Notes under the pieces: generated by a model
What the model saw: the letters and a program-made list of their open reading frames with translations, nothing else
Told to the model about the DNA's origin: nothing
The model's database searches: none
DNA from: Pseudomonas sp. MF4836
GTDB taxonomy: Bacteria > Pseudomonadota > Gammaproteobacteria > Pseudomonadales > Pseudomonadaceae
DNA length: 64,000 bases
Assembly: GCF_002018875.1 (NCBI RefSeq)
Contig: NZ_MVOL01000001.1
Coordinates: 558,001 to 622,000, forward strand
Direction: 5' to 3'
In this document: in pieces, positions 9,151-18,070 of the stretch
How positions within the stretch are numbered: position 1 is the first letter of the stretch
How the letters are laid out: the number at the start of each line of letters is the position of its first letter
Made by a program: the position numbers and the translations under genes

Positions 9151-9847
9151 CTAGGCGTTTCGGCGTCTTATGGCCCGCGCGATGGCTATCACGACGATCA
9201 GCAACAGCGGCGAGTATCGGAGGAGGTACGTCTTGACCGTGTCCCACGAGCGTTGTCGCTGCAATTCTGCGCCGTAGTCGAAATAGCGCAGGTGCGGTCC
9301 GCCGATGACGTCGGTCATGGATGACCAGCTACCTGGGGTGCCAACGCCCGCATCCCCGTAGTCTTCACCTGGCTCGAACTCGATGGCGGCGGCGAGCTTG
9401 CGTACGGCCTCGATAGGCGTTTCGCACTGGGAAATACTTGGGGCAAGTACTTGCAGCTCCACGGCCCAGGGCTTGCCGAGGCGCACCGCGGCCATATTCA
9501 TCGAGATAGGCTTGCTCCACCGCATGCTGCTTTCGCCACACCTCCAACCGCTCGGCGACCGCCTCCGGCAGCTTTCCGGCCTTGCCTGCACGCTGAGTAC
9601 GGTCTATCACCTCGAGAAATTTCCCGTCACCGATGCTCCCTCCGTTGTCGAGCATCCTCCTGGTCATGGGGTTGCGCAGGATCTCCTCTTAGGCACTCAG
9701 CGTCTGCTTGTAGGTCAGCGGCTTCGCTGCCTTGGTTTTTGCCGAATCGCCCGGCGGGGCTGCAGAAGAAATTGAACTGCTGCGAGCCTTTACGATGGCA
9801 AGGCCGACGCTATGTTCGCGGTCACTCGACCAACCAACCGCTTTCAC
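9151..9847 (-). pseudogene. Decayed T6SS-linked gene downstream of PAAR (nonsense codon plus frameshift)
   Basis: Reading leftward, a coherent protein can be followed across two lesions. One frame runs from near 9847 to an in-frame TAA at 9689-9691 (after YKQTLSA). It continues in the same frame as EEILRNPMTRRMLDNGG... up to AYLDEY near 9500, then resumes in another frame as AAVRLGKPWAVELQ... to a stop at 9151. The C-terminus is a hydrophobic segment (LLLIVVIAIA) followed by arginines, so the intact product was probably membrane-anchored. It overlaps the PAAR 3' end by about 26 bp. I do not recognise the family. Sequencing error is possible for either lesion, but two close together favour real decay. 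Possibly a former effector or immunity gene. Confidence 0.62.
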
Positions 9848-10079
9848 CTTCGACCAGCGTGCCGCCATGGCTCGTGGTATCCCCCTGACGAGCAGCGGCC
9901 TGGCCCTCGATGATGGTTCCGGGTGAACCGCTCTGGATAACCGCGCCACAACTGGTCTGGTCACCTACCCGGGCCACCGCTTTGCCATTGACGGTGGCAG
10001 AGCTCGCGCCACTGACCACGGTTCCACCTCCATGAATAGGGCAACTGTGCGCGTGGCCGACGAGAACGATGGGTTTCAT
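9822..10079 (-). CDS. PAAR-domain spike-tip protein
   Basis: 85 residues from the ATG at 10079, with AGGA eight bases upstream. The sequence shows the PAAR repeat pattern: KPIVLVGHAHSCPIHGGG, then VARVGDQTSCG and ARQGDTTSHGG. PAAR proteins cap the VgrG trimer and sharpen the T6SS spike, sometimes carrying effector domains. This one is a bare PAAR domain that ends in GWLVE. It is the last intact gene of the long minus-strand operon that begins at tssB and includes vgrG1, so it most likely sits on VgrG1 (or on both VgrGs, since no other PAAR is in the window). Confidence 0.93.
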   Translation of the reverse strand: MKPIVLVGHAHSCPIHGGGTVVSGASSATVNGKAVARVGDQTSCGAVIQSGSPGTIIEGQAAARQGDTTSHGGTLVEGESGWLVE

Positions 10080-10281
10080 GTTTGGTTTCCTTTGCTTAAA
10101 CGTAGGAGGGCGCCACCAGCAACTGGCTGCGCCATTGGTTCTGAGTGGCAAGCGCAGTGCCAGGCTGTACGTGGGCATGTTGTTGTCGGGATTGGCCCAT
10201 TCCAGTGTTTAACTTCTCCAGTAATGCCTGCGTACGGCGGTAGTGTTTTTGTGCATCAAAATTCAATTCAACGAATTTTCA

Positions 10282-11262
10282 TTATTCCTCTCCATGCCAG
10301 ACACCGTCACAAGCATCAATTAGTTCCTGAGGCCACTTCTTACATGGGAGTATACGATCAAGCCCCATGTAGATCAGATCCCCCAAGGTTATTAACCAAA
10401 GAATAGGTGCTGCGATTGGAAATAAGAGCGGTGCCAGTAAGCGTTTCCACCAAGTGCGACTGAGGAACATCCTGAATGGATTCCAAGAAGTTATGCATTC
10501 TTGAATGCTAGTTGCTCGATAACTGTTTAATGCAGAAGAATGTGGAAGGGCATCCTTCCCCTCGCACATGTATAAACGAATGTATTCCCACAGCATTGCG
10601 GCTCCATAGATGCCCCTATTAAAAAATGCTTCGTCAGCGTCCTGCGTACCTGAGATGCCAATGCGAAGTCGACTATTGTTATTTGGGTAGCCAGGCCCAG
10701 CATAAGGAAAACTCAGAGTCAATACGCCGTCGTTGGTCGGAACGCCACCTACTGCAAAGGTGGTGATGTCTTTGATATAAGCCTCCAACTGGTCCCATGA
10801 CTGGTTGACATATTGTCCTTCGATAATGCAGCTAACTTTGAGTGTTTTGCGATTGAAAATAATAGGGAGTTGTGTTCGCCAAGGAATAAATATCCACGAA
10901 AAACCAACGATAAAGAATGCCAAGGTTCCGAGCGGGAAATCCCAATTTTCAATGTAGTGAGCTAACGCTCCGGCGCTGTAGTTGTTGTACTTGGCATCGT
11001 GCAAATAACCTATGTATTCAAGTGCGGATAGGAAAACTAGCAAAAATACGAGGGCTATGGTTGCCCACCAACTCATGCTGCGGCGCCCTCCATAAATAGT
11101 GCCGAAGGCTGGGCGTATGAAAAGACAATCTTTGGTTACCTTCATAATGTTATTGTCTGCGGCAGGTGCTACCCCTAATGGAGGGGCGTTCGGTCGTAGC
11201 GCATCAACACGAGTGTAGAAAATACTTTTCTCATCGTTTGGGATTTTATTTTTTTTCATCAT
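10282..11262 (-). CDS. DUF6708-like membrane protein, probable immunity to the VasX-like effector
   Basis: 326 residues from the tandem ATGs at 11262/11259, with AGGG just upstream. Two transmembrane segments lie in the N-terminal third (WWATIALVFLLVFLSALEYIGY and FPLGTLAFFIVGFSWIFIPW) and a third hydrophobic stretch is near the C-terminus (LLAPLLFPIAAPILWLITLGDL). The soluble middle resembles DUF6708 proteins, which commonly follow T6SS toxin genes. It starts 7 bp after the effector stop and has lower GC than the tss genes. An inner-membrane location is what an immunity protein against a pore-forming toxin would need (inference). A 202-bp gap with no convincing gene follows before PAAR. Confidence 0.72.
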   Translation of the reverse strand: MMKKNKIPNDEKSIFYTRVDALRPNAPPLGVAPAADNNIMKVTKDCLFIRPAFGTIYGGRRSMSWWATIALVFLLVFLSALEYIGYLHDAKYNNYSAGALAHYIENWDFPLGTLAFFIVGFSWIFIPWRTQLPIIFNRKTLKVSCIIEGQYVNQSWDQLEAYIKDITTFAVGGVPTNDGVLTLSFPYAGPGYPNNNSRLRIGISGTQDADEAFFNRGIYGAAMLWEYIRLYMCEGKDALPHSSALNSYRATSIQECITSWNPFRMFLSRTWWKRLLAPLLFPIAAPILWLITLGDLIYMGLDRILPCKKWPQELIDACDGVWHGEE

Positions 11263-11269
11263 CGCTGCC

Positions 11270-14134
11270 CTAGTAATACCAAGGAGTATCTCGGTCGCTG
11301 AAAACCAAGGTCGATTTAAGTTCCTCTCCAAGAAGGGTTGGGATGTAGCTAGGTATCAGACTGTAATTAAAATTTTTTCCCCTTGTGAGTCCTAATACTC
11401 GGTAGGTAAGCACAACTCCCCCACTGGGCAACTTTTCCTCTCCGGATGAGTTGTGGAGTTGTGGTTCGGATTCTCCTGTTTCGATTGCTGTAACTTTCTG
11501 GATTGTGCCAACAAGGGGGTATATTATTTTTATAGTTAAAGTATTGCTCGTCATGTGCCAGTCTGCTTCAACCTGCCGCGGTGCATAGCTAGCATGGACG
11601 TAACCTTTATTCTCGTCATCTAAAGTGGGATAAAGCGTAACGGCAGTTCTCCCAAGTAGCTCGTTATTGCCAAAGCTACAATCGTTGAGCCAGTAGCTGA
11701 GTGGGGTAAATTGGGCCTTTTCACCCTTGATACCCCACCACAGCCCGACTCCTAGCAGAATTACGCCTGCGGCAATCCAGCCCCAGACAGGTACGGTAGC
11801 TACCACTCCAGCCATCCCTAGGCCGTATGTAAGTGCCGCACCACCTGTGGTTACAGCAGCTCCTCCCAACCCTAGCGCCATTCCTGCCAATGCATATGCA
11901 GTTGCAGCATCGTCGTTTCCTATTTTTCTCTGATCCGATGCTCTAGACCAGTTGGTGGCAGACTCTGCTAGTGCACCACCATATCCAAACACGCGTAAAG
12001 CAGCTGTACTTGTCATCGCCCTAATCACGATGCCTGACCAAGAGACTTGCAAATAAATTGTCGGCATTATTGCTCTTGTACTAAGAAGTAAACCATTCAA
12101 TGCGCTCCCGGCTCCCATAACGGCCGCGACGAGATTCAGGCCGGTAGTTCTGACATTCGCAGAGTCAAATGCAAGTACAGCAGCTTTCAAGTTTAGGAAA
12201 CTAAAAAAAGCCACTCCTCCTGCAACCCCATGTTCAAACACCTGTAGGAACGGATTGGCGTAGCGCGTCATGGGTGTTAATCGTTGCCATACGATAACTT
12301 CCATGGTGTCACCAGCGCCCATGCCGAGCGAACCAACGGTCACAGCGCCGCGCGGAAATCCAGCTGCGTCCTCTAATGCATGGATAGCTTCTTGGCGAGT
12401 AAGTTGGCGTGTCGTCAGACGGTCCTGGTAGCGACTTTCTAACATTTGTACGAGTCGGTTGGCGTCTTCTGGAGTGCCCATGCCCGCCAATTGATGAATT
12501 CGATTTGCCACCGCGTCACGTGCGGCTCCGTGCCAGACTTGACCAGTACTCTCCGGTCCTGGGAAGCGGCTGAGTGTATATACGCCGACCTGTTCCATCA
12601 GGTAATGCAGGGCTCCGAAGCGAAGTAACTGCCCCAAGACTTTACTCAACGCAGTGTCCGCAGCGACATCCATCTTGTTTTCCCACACCGCATCGATCAG
12701 TCCCTTGTCATGTTCGATGTTGACCAGAATGGGGTTTGTATTCCAAGGAAGTTTCCACCATCGGTTGAAGAGTTCGCGCTCGCTATCTTTCTTGCCCGAT
12801 GGCATTGTTTCAGTTCCCCAGACCATGCCTTCGATGCAGGCAGAGAACGCAATTGCATGGCTGGTCGAAGACATGGGTTCTTTTGTGTCATAGCGCAAGA
12901 AGGTGGCACCCATGTCTATGGGAGACGCTGTAGATAAGTAACTTTCCAACCACTTGTATCGGTCATTTTTCCTGTCCACTACAACGCAATGGCGCTTTAC
13001 AAGTTCTTTTGTAAAGTCCCGCATGAAACTCACTCGATCTGCCTCCCTGACGTGGCGGGAGTAAAGCGGCGCGGCCTCTGAAAGAGCGGCAGCGCGCTGG
13101 CCAATCGGGTCGGATGGTAGGGCGTCGAGCTGCTTGCGGGCACTGGGGTATGAGGAGGGGCGGTATTTGGCAGGTTCGCGTTCGATAACTGCTAGGTTGT
13201 CGGCAAAGCGCTTGCGCTTCCATTCTCGTTCGTCCATATCTCGTTTTAGAGCGCGCTCGAACGCCTCCTCACCCTTGTCTGCCACGCCAGCTTTGCTTGC
13301 GTAGACAGATGCATAGATATTACCGACTAACTTTGCAATGAGCATCTTGCGGCAGCGTTGAATGTCAGGTTTATTATTGCTCGTCTTGTCGGGTGCCGAG
13401 TTATAAGCCTCCATAACATGACGTGACTTATTAAATATGCCGCCGAGATCTTGAACGAGTGCAATATTGTCATACATGACCACAGCAATTTGCTTAGCCG
13501 GTGCCACGGCTTTCATCCCGGTCACCAGTGCTTGAAAGTTAAAAACCGCCAGCTTTCCCCTCCAGGGTGAGAAAGCTAGATCGGTACCCTTAAACTCCTC
13601 CACAACTTTGCCTAGAGATTCGGCGGCAAAGGTATGGTTCGAAGGAGTATTGGTCTGCCAAGTCTTTATATCTATCGTCGTCGCCAGTTTTGTTCGCACC
13701 CCATCCCGGTCGGACTCGATGTCACGGATCTTGCGCTCGGTCAGCAACGTGTCGGTCAGCAGGATATGCACAACGGAACACTCTTTTGCCCAAATGTGGG
13801 GAACTGATTTTCCGGGTCTGTAACCTTCAATCGCCGCTTCCAGGGAGCGGTGCTTTGACAGCAGTTCGATGAACTGCCCGTTCTCTTCATTGACTCGCCA
13901 GACGTAAACTTTGCCCTCTGTTTCGTCGAACAGGTAGATAAAGCCACCGCCCACACAACGCAGGCCATATTGAGCATGGTCGAGCTTCTTGAAGCCCTTG
14001 GCTAACGTTGGTTCGTCATAGGCATAATCCGCCCCACCCTTCGGACGCGGATGCGCGGAATAACGCAAGGGAAACAACGGAATTCGGGCTTGGCAGCTTT
14101 CGTTGGTGCTGCTGTATTGGGTGCTTCCTGCCAT
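11270..14134 (-). CDS. VasX/BTH_I2691-family T6SS effector, predicted membrane-active toxin
   Basis: 954 residues. The N-terminus (a Cys near residue 15, PLFPLRYSAHPRPKGG, then HAQYGLRCVGGGFIYLFDE) is characteristic of the VasX/BTH_I2691 effector family. A long helical middle is followed at about residues 630-820 by several glycine/alanine-rich hydrophobic segments (for example LAGMALGLGGAAVTTGG and GWIAAGVILLGVGLWWG), as in colicin-like pore formers. The last 130 residues are a soluble beta-rich tail. It starts 2 bp after the DUF4123 chaperone and is followed by a membrane protein likely to give immunity. Delivery is inferred on VgrG1. Membrane permeabilisation is known for V. cholerae VasX but is not shown for this protein. 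Confidence 0.85.
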   Translation of the reverse strand: MAGSTQYSSTNESCQARIPLFPLRYSAHPRPKGGADYAYDEPTLAKGFKKLDHAQYGLRCVGGGFIYLFDETEGKVYVWRVNEENGQFIELLSKHRSLEAAIEGYRPGKSVPHIWAKECSVVHILLTDTLLTERKIRDIESDRDGVRTKLATTIDIKTWQTNTPSNHTFAAESLGKVVEEFKGTDLAFSPWRGKLAVFNFQALVTGMKAVAPAKQIAVVMYDNIALVQDLGGIFNKSRHVMEAYNSAPDKTSNNKPDIQRCRKMLIAKLVGNIYASVYASKAGVADKGEEAFERALKRDMDEREWKRKRFADNLAVIEREPAKYRPSSYPSARKQLDALPSDPIGQRAAALSEAAPLYSRHVREADRVSFMRDFTKELVKRHCVVVDRKNDRYKWLESYLSTASPIDMGATFLRYDTKEPMSSTSHAIAFSACIEGMVWGTETMPSGKKDSERELFNRWWKLPWNTNPILVNIEHDKGLIDAVWENKMDVAADTALSKVLGQLLRFGALHYLMEQVGVYTLSRFPGPESTGQVWHGAARDAVANRIHQLAGMGTPEDANRLVQMLESRYQDRLTTRQLTRQEAIHALEDAAGFPRGAVTVGSLGMGAGDTMEVIVWQRLTPMTRYANPFLQVFEHGVAGGVAFFSFLNLKAAVLAFDSANVRTTGLNLVAAVMGAGSALNGLLLSTRAIMPTIYLQVSWSGIVIRAMTSTAALRVFGYGGALAESATNWSRASDQRKIGNDDAATAYALAGMALGLGGAAVTTGGAALTYGLGMAGVVATVPVWGWIAAGVILLGVGLWWGIKGEKAQFTPLSYWLNDCSFGNNELLGRTAVTLYPTLDDENKGYVHASYAPRQVEADWHMTSNTLTIKIIYPLVGTIQKVTAIETGESEPQLHNSSGEEKLPSGGVVLTYRVLGLTRGKNFNYSLIPSYIPTLLGEELKSTLVFSDRDTPWYY

Positions 14135-14136
14135 GG

Positions 14137-15024
14137 TCAGTGTCCTTCTGTCATCAGGTGGTTCAGTGCCTGGGTAGCGCGGGCGCCGGGCGTCAGGCTG
14201 GGGTCTTGCAGCAGGGTGATCACCACGTCTGCGCGCTTGGAGTAGGCCGGGTGTCGGAAGACTTCCAGGGCGCTATCCAGGTGCTGGATCTCCTCGAAGC
14301 CCCAGCGTTTGAGCTGGTCCAGCCAGATCAGGGTTTGCCGGCGTGCGCTGTCGTAAAAGCTGTGTGGGGCTTGCTGGGTGAGCGCGATGTTTTTGCGCAG
14401 GTGATGCTCGCCAAGCCCGGTATCGATAGCCGTCATTTCTCCATGACTGAATTGGAAGCCCCCCTGGACCGGGAGCGGGCCGTGGGCGTGTTGATAGCGC
14501 CACCACTGGTGCTCCGGGCCGAAGTTTTCACGCCATATCAGTTCTTGCACAGGGCCGAGCAGGGCTGCGGCGCGGTGGGGTTCGAGCGTGCCGAGAATGC
14601 TCGCGAGCGCCGCAGTCTCCTGGAGTCGCCAGCGTGCCTTAATGCCATTGGGCATCAGTACGAACAGGACTTCCCGTAGCTGGGCAAGCACATCGTCGAT
14701 TGGTCGGGCTGATGCCATTAACACTGCACCGCCGATGGCTGCCCATTGGTCGAGAAAGAGTGCGGGCAAATCAGAGCCTGGGTGGTACTGCACCAGCAGC
14801 GGCCCGTCGCTGCGGTATTGGTCATACTCGGTTTCGCTCCAGACCCAGTGTTGCGAGGTGGCGTAGTCGACCGTGCGCACGAAATCGGCAATGGATGGTT
14901 GTTCCGGCGCGTCCGGTTGTTGCATCAGCCACTCTTCCAGTACTTCGCTTTCGAGTAGCAGATAGGTAGTGAGCGATGACGATTGCACGTCGGGCAGATG
15001 GGGCTGTTTCAAGGCCTGTAGCAT
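14137..15024 (-). CDS. DUF4123-domain effector adaptor/chaperone
   Basis: 295 residues from the ATG at 15024, with AAGGA nine bases upstream and 2 bp after the vgrG1 stop. The N-terminal half has the DUF4123 pattern: YLLLESEVLEEWL, SDGPLLVQYHPGSDLPALF, LREVLFVLMPNGIKARWR. Such proteins (Tap/TEC type) bind the C-terminal tail of a particular VgrG and load the effector encoded next to them. Here the order vgrG1, DUF4123, VasX-like toxin is the classical arrangement. The vgrG2 cassette has no DUF4123 gene, which suggests this adaptor serves only vgrG1. Confidence 0.9.
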   Translation of the reverse strand: MLQALKQPHLPDVQSSSLTTYLLLESEVLEEWLMQQPDAPEQPSIADFVRTVDYATSQHWVWSETEYDQYRSDGPLLVQYHPGSDLPALFLDQWAAIGGAVLMASARPIDDVLAQLREVLFVLMPNGIKARWRLQETAALASILGTLEPHRAAALLGPVQELIWRENFGPEHQWWRYQHAHGPLPVQGGFQFSHGEMTAIDTGLGEHHLRKNIALTQQAPHSFYDSARRQTLIWLDQLKRWGFEEIQHLDSALEVFRHPAYSKRADVVITLLQDPSLTPGARATQALNHLMTEGH

Positions 15025-15026
15025 GC

Positions 15027-17153
15027 TCAGCTTCCTTGAAAGTTGCCGCAAGGGCAGTCTGGGCGTGGGCAACTGCCATCGCTGCGTTTCATGCACAACA
15101 CATCGAACGGCACGCCAGGGGCAGGCACTCCCAGGGGGGCGGGGATAGGACTCGCTCCACCCCCCTGCTTGTTCATCGGTCCCTTCAACACGATGTTGAT
15201 GCCATTGAGCGTGATGCCGGAGCCGTCGATACGGATGCTCCCACCGGGCCCCTTGAGGGTCAGGTGGGTGGTTGCCTGGATCTCGTAGACCTTGGTTCGA
15301 TGGCGAATCGACTGGCCGGCCTGTAGCTCGGCGTGGCCTTCGACGCTGTGTTCCTGATGCCCGCCGCTGCTGACCCAGTGGTTGGCCGTGGTCTTGTCGC
15401 GGCGGTGATTGCCGACTTCTTCGGTGCGGTCTTTGCCGGTGCGGATTGTGTGGTTGCGGCCGATGGTCAGGTAGTCGTCCTGGCCGATGTCGTGGCGGCG
15501 GTCTTGGCCAATATTGACCTGCTCGTTGTTGCCTACGGTTTCCTTGCGGTCGTGGCCGATGCTGATGGTTTCATCGTGCTCGACCTGCTCGCTGCGGTCG
15601 TGACCGACGAAGGTGGTTTCGTCGTGCTTGATATGGATGTTCTGGTCTTTCTGTGCGTGGATGTAGATTTCCTCCTGATCCTTTTCGTCCTCGAAGCGCA
15701 GTTCGTTGAAGCCTTCGCCTTTGTGGGTCTTGCTCTTGATCGTCATCCGGGTCTTATGACGGGGTAGTTCGTAGGGCGGCAGTTGCAGGCGGTTGTAGGT
15801 GCGGCCGGTGATGATCGGTTGGTCCGGATCACCGTCGAAATGGTCCACGATGACTTCCTGACCGATACGCGGGATGGCCATATGGCCCCAGGTCGCGCCG
15901 GAGATGTTTTGCGAAACGCGGATCCAGCAGGAGCTGTATTCGTCCTCTTTTCCTTCGCGATCCCAGGGGAATTGCACCTTCACGCGGCCGTATTCGTCGG
16001 TAAATATTTCCTCATTTTTTGGGCCGACCACGGTGGCGTTTTGCGGACCGTCGATCAGTGGTTTGCGCAGCGGCTCAGCGCGCCACTCGGCATCGTCCGG
16101 CACCAGTTCGGCCTGGTAGCTGTAGTGGGTGCCGAGTTGCGCCTCGGCGCTTTCTTCAGCCTGACTGGTGTACTGCTTGCCGTGGTGGACGATGCTCACC
16201 GGACGCCAGCCACGGTTCATGTCTTCCCGTGGGTGGCCCGCGAGAGTGAAGGAGATACCCGGTTGCAGGCGCGGATCATCGCCGTCGACCAGGGCCATGC
16301 GTGCATCGCGCCGATGACCACGTAGACGGTTCTCGGCGAAGGGTTTACCAGCCTCGTCGAACTTGGCGCGGGCCGGGTAATCGTAACGTTCGTATTGGCG
16401 GCCCTGATGGTCGAGATCGACGCCATCACGACTGTGCTGATGGCCATAGCGCGGATGGTGGAAGGTGTAGTCGCGCTGGGTCTGGCGCGCGGTACGCACG
16501 TTTTCGCTGTAGGCGAAGCGGCGCAACGCAGGTTGCGGCTGGTCGCCGCCGGGCGTGGGGTTGTATTGCACCGGTTCATCGCCCACCCGACCGTGGATAA
16601 AAAGGCGATCGCTGTGGACCAGTTGATGGCCTTCGGCACTATGTCGAAAGGAATAAAAGAACCCTTCCTCGCGCATGATGCGCTCGACAAAGTGGTAGTC
16701 GGTGTCACCGGCCTGCACGCAGTATTCGCGGGCTTGGTGTTCGGTAGTGAGACGTTGTTCGTAGTCCTGGGTAAGGCCGTGAGCATTGAGCACTGCCTCG
16801 GTAATCTGCGGCACGGTAAGGGTCTGGAAAATGCGCCAGTCGGAACTGAGCTTCAGCCGTGCCAAACGCGGCTCGACCACCGCTGAATAGCGTGTACGCC
16901 TGAAGCCGCTGTCGTGTTGCACGAAAGAGGACACGGCGCCATGCACATAGCGCGTCGGCGTTTCACCGTGCCAGAGCGTCAGCAACGCCGGTCGGTCCAG
17001 CACCTGCCCAAAGTCGATGGCCGGGTTGGCGCTGGTGAGTTCCACCGCGAGGTGGAAGGTCTCGGACAAGCCTTCGTGCAAGATGAACTCAACAACGTCA
17101 AAAGACTCATTGCCAATGCTGAAGGTGAAGCGCAGGTCGGATTGGGTGGCCAT
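15027..17153 (-). CDS. vgrG: VgrG spike protein 1 (TssI)
   Basis: 708 residues from the ATG at 17153 (AAGGA eight bases upstream); an ATG at 17174 lacks a ribosome site. The gp27-like base (residues about 1-380), the gp5 OB-fold with DEYGRVKVQFPWDREG, and a needle of short repeats (VEHDETISIGHDRKETVG and similar) are all visible. The C-terminal extension is unusual: after GPGGSIRIDG it ends with a proline-rich linker and a tail with four cysteines (CMKRSDGSCPRPDCPCG), probably the docking site for the DUF4123 adaptor (inference). Most of the gene is nearly identical to vgrG2 at 43903-45990. The two differ mainly in their tails. Confidence 0.97.
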   Translation of the reverse strand: MATQSDLRFTFSIGNESFDVVEFILHEGLSETFHLAVELTSANPAIDFGQVLDRPALLTLWHGETPTRYVHGAVSSFVQHDSGFRRTRYSAVVEPRLARLKLSSDWRIFQTLTVPQITEAVLNAHGLTQDYEQRLTTEHQAREYCVQAGDTDYHFVERIMREEGFFYSFRHSAEGHQLVHSDRLFIHGRVGDEPVQYNPTPGGDQPQPALRRFAYSENVRTARQTQRDYTFHHPRYGHQHSRDGVDLDHQGRQYERYDYPARAKFDEAGKPFAENRLRGHRRDARMALVDGDDPRLQPGISFTLAGHPREDMNRGWRPVSIVHHGKQYTSQAEESAEAQLGTHYSYQAELVPDDAEWRAEPLRKPLIDGPQNATVVGPKNEEIFTDEYGRVKVQFPWDREGKEDEYSSCWIRVSQNISGATWGHMAIPRIGQEVIVDHFDGDPDQPIITGRTYNRLQLPPYELPRHKTRMTIKSKTHKGEGFNELRFEDEKDQEEIYIHAQKDQNIHIKHDETTFVGHDRSEQVEHDETISIGHDRKETVGNNEQVNIGQDRRHDIGQDDYLTIGRNHTIRTGKDRTEEVGNHRRDKTTANHWVSSGGHQEHSVEGHAELQAGQSIRHRTKVYEIQATTHLTLKGPGGSIRIDGSGITLNGINIVLKGPMNKQGGGASPIPAPLGVPAPGVPFDVLCMKRSDGSCPRPDCPCGNFQGS

Positions 17154-17193
17154 AGGGTTGTTCCTTACCTCCATTGAGCCGTGGCGGGGGCTG

Positions 17194-18069
17194 TCATAGC
17201 TTGAGGATGCTCTCGAGTGAATCCAGCACCATCTGGGTCGCGGAACCGAGCCTCATGGAGAAATACAGGTAGGCACCCGCGACGACGACGGCGGCGATGG
17301 CCCAGGGCGTCCACAGTGGCCATTGGCGCCCCAGGCGGTAACGCAGCGTGGCGACGTTGCTCAGCACATCCATCAGTCGCTCGGGTGAGTCGCCGCGCAG
17401 ATGGCGCAGCTGCTGGTGCAGCTTGCCGATGGTGGCGTTGAGGGTGTCTTTGTTGTTGTGCTGTTGGCCGTATTTACCCTGGTAGCCCAGGCACAGGCAG
17501 AGGTACTTGAACTCCAGCACGTCGTGGTACTTGGCAACGTCCATTTGCATGCGCGACAGCACGGTGAAGAACTTCTCGCCGCCCCAGGTTTCGTTGTGGT
17601 GGTAGCTCAGCAGGGAGCGTCCTTTCCAGCGTGAACCCACGCCCCAGGGCGTGCCCATCACGGCTTCGTCGATAAAGGCGCACAGCGCATAGCGGAACGA
17701 CAGCTGGGTCGCACCGTCGTAGCCAAGTTGCCTGACCTCTTCCGACAGCGCGGTGATGTGGTCGCGGACGCTCTCGTAGAGCCGATTGATGTCGGTCTCC
17801 GCCAGTTGATTCATGCGCCGCAGGCGCATCACCAGGCCGAACATCGGCTGGGCGATATCCACCAGCGGGTTGATGCTGTGCCCGCGCAGCTGGAATTGCA
17901 GGTCCTCGTCGGCGTTGATGCCGTGGACCCCCTGATACAGGACGCTTTCGCGGTCCTGGATGCCGGTTTCCCTGGGTGTTCGCATAAAATCGTCCGGCAC
18001 ATCGAGTGCGGCGGATTGCGGGCGGTTGCTGTCGTTACGATCGTTACCGACCACCACGGTTGTGTTCAT
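17194..18069 (-). CDS. tssL: T6SS membrane-complex protein TssL (DotU/IcmH family)
   Basis: 291 residues from the ATG at 18069, with GGAG eight bases upstream and only 1 bp after the tssK stop. The DotU core is clear: VDIAQPMFGLVMRLRR, YALCAFIDEAVMGTPWG, HHNETWGGEKFF and EFKYLCLCLGYQGKY. A single C-terminal transmembrane segment (LWTPWAIAAVVVAGAYLYFS) anchors it in the inner membrane with the bulk in the cytoplasm. It lacks the OmpA-like peptidoglycan-binding extension some TssL proteins carry. It forms the trans-envelope complex with TssM and TssJ. Confidence 0.96.
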   Translation of the reverse strand: MNTTVVVGNDRNDSNRPQSAALDVPDDFMRTPRETGIQDRESVLYQGVHGINADEDLQFQLRGHSINPLVDIAQPMFGLVMRLRRMNQLAETDINRLYESVRDHITALSEEVRQLGYDGATQLSFRYALCAFIDEAVMGTPWGVGSRWKGRSLLSYHHNETWGGEKFFTVLSRMQMDVAKYHDVLEFKYLCLCLGYQGKYGQQHNNKDTLNATIGKLHQQLRHLRGDSPERLMDVLSNVATLRYRLGRQWPLWTPWAIAAVVVAGAYLYFSMRLGSATQMVLDSLESILKL

Positions 18070-18070
18070 C

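Noticed and set aside
10096..10200. 34-codon minus-strand frame between DUF6708 and PAAR
   Set aside because: The start has only a distant GGAG and the product has no recognisable character; not enough support for a gene.
15560..15600. Short repeats inside vgrG (and the matching part of vgrG2) as a DNA repeat array
   Set aside because: They encode the beta-helical needle of VgrG (VEHDET-, GHDRKETVG-type units) and are explained by the protein.
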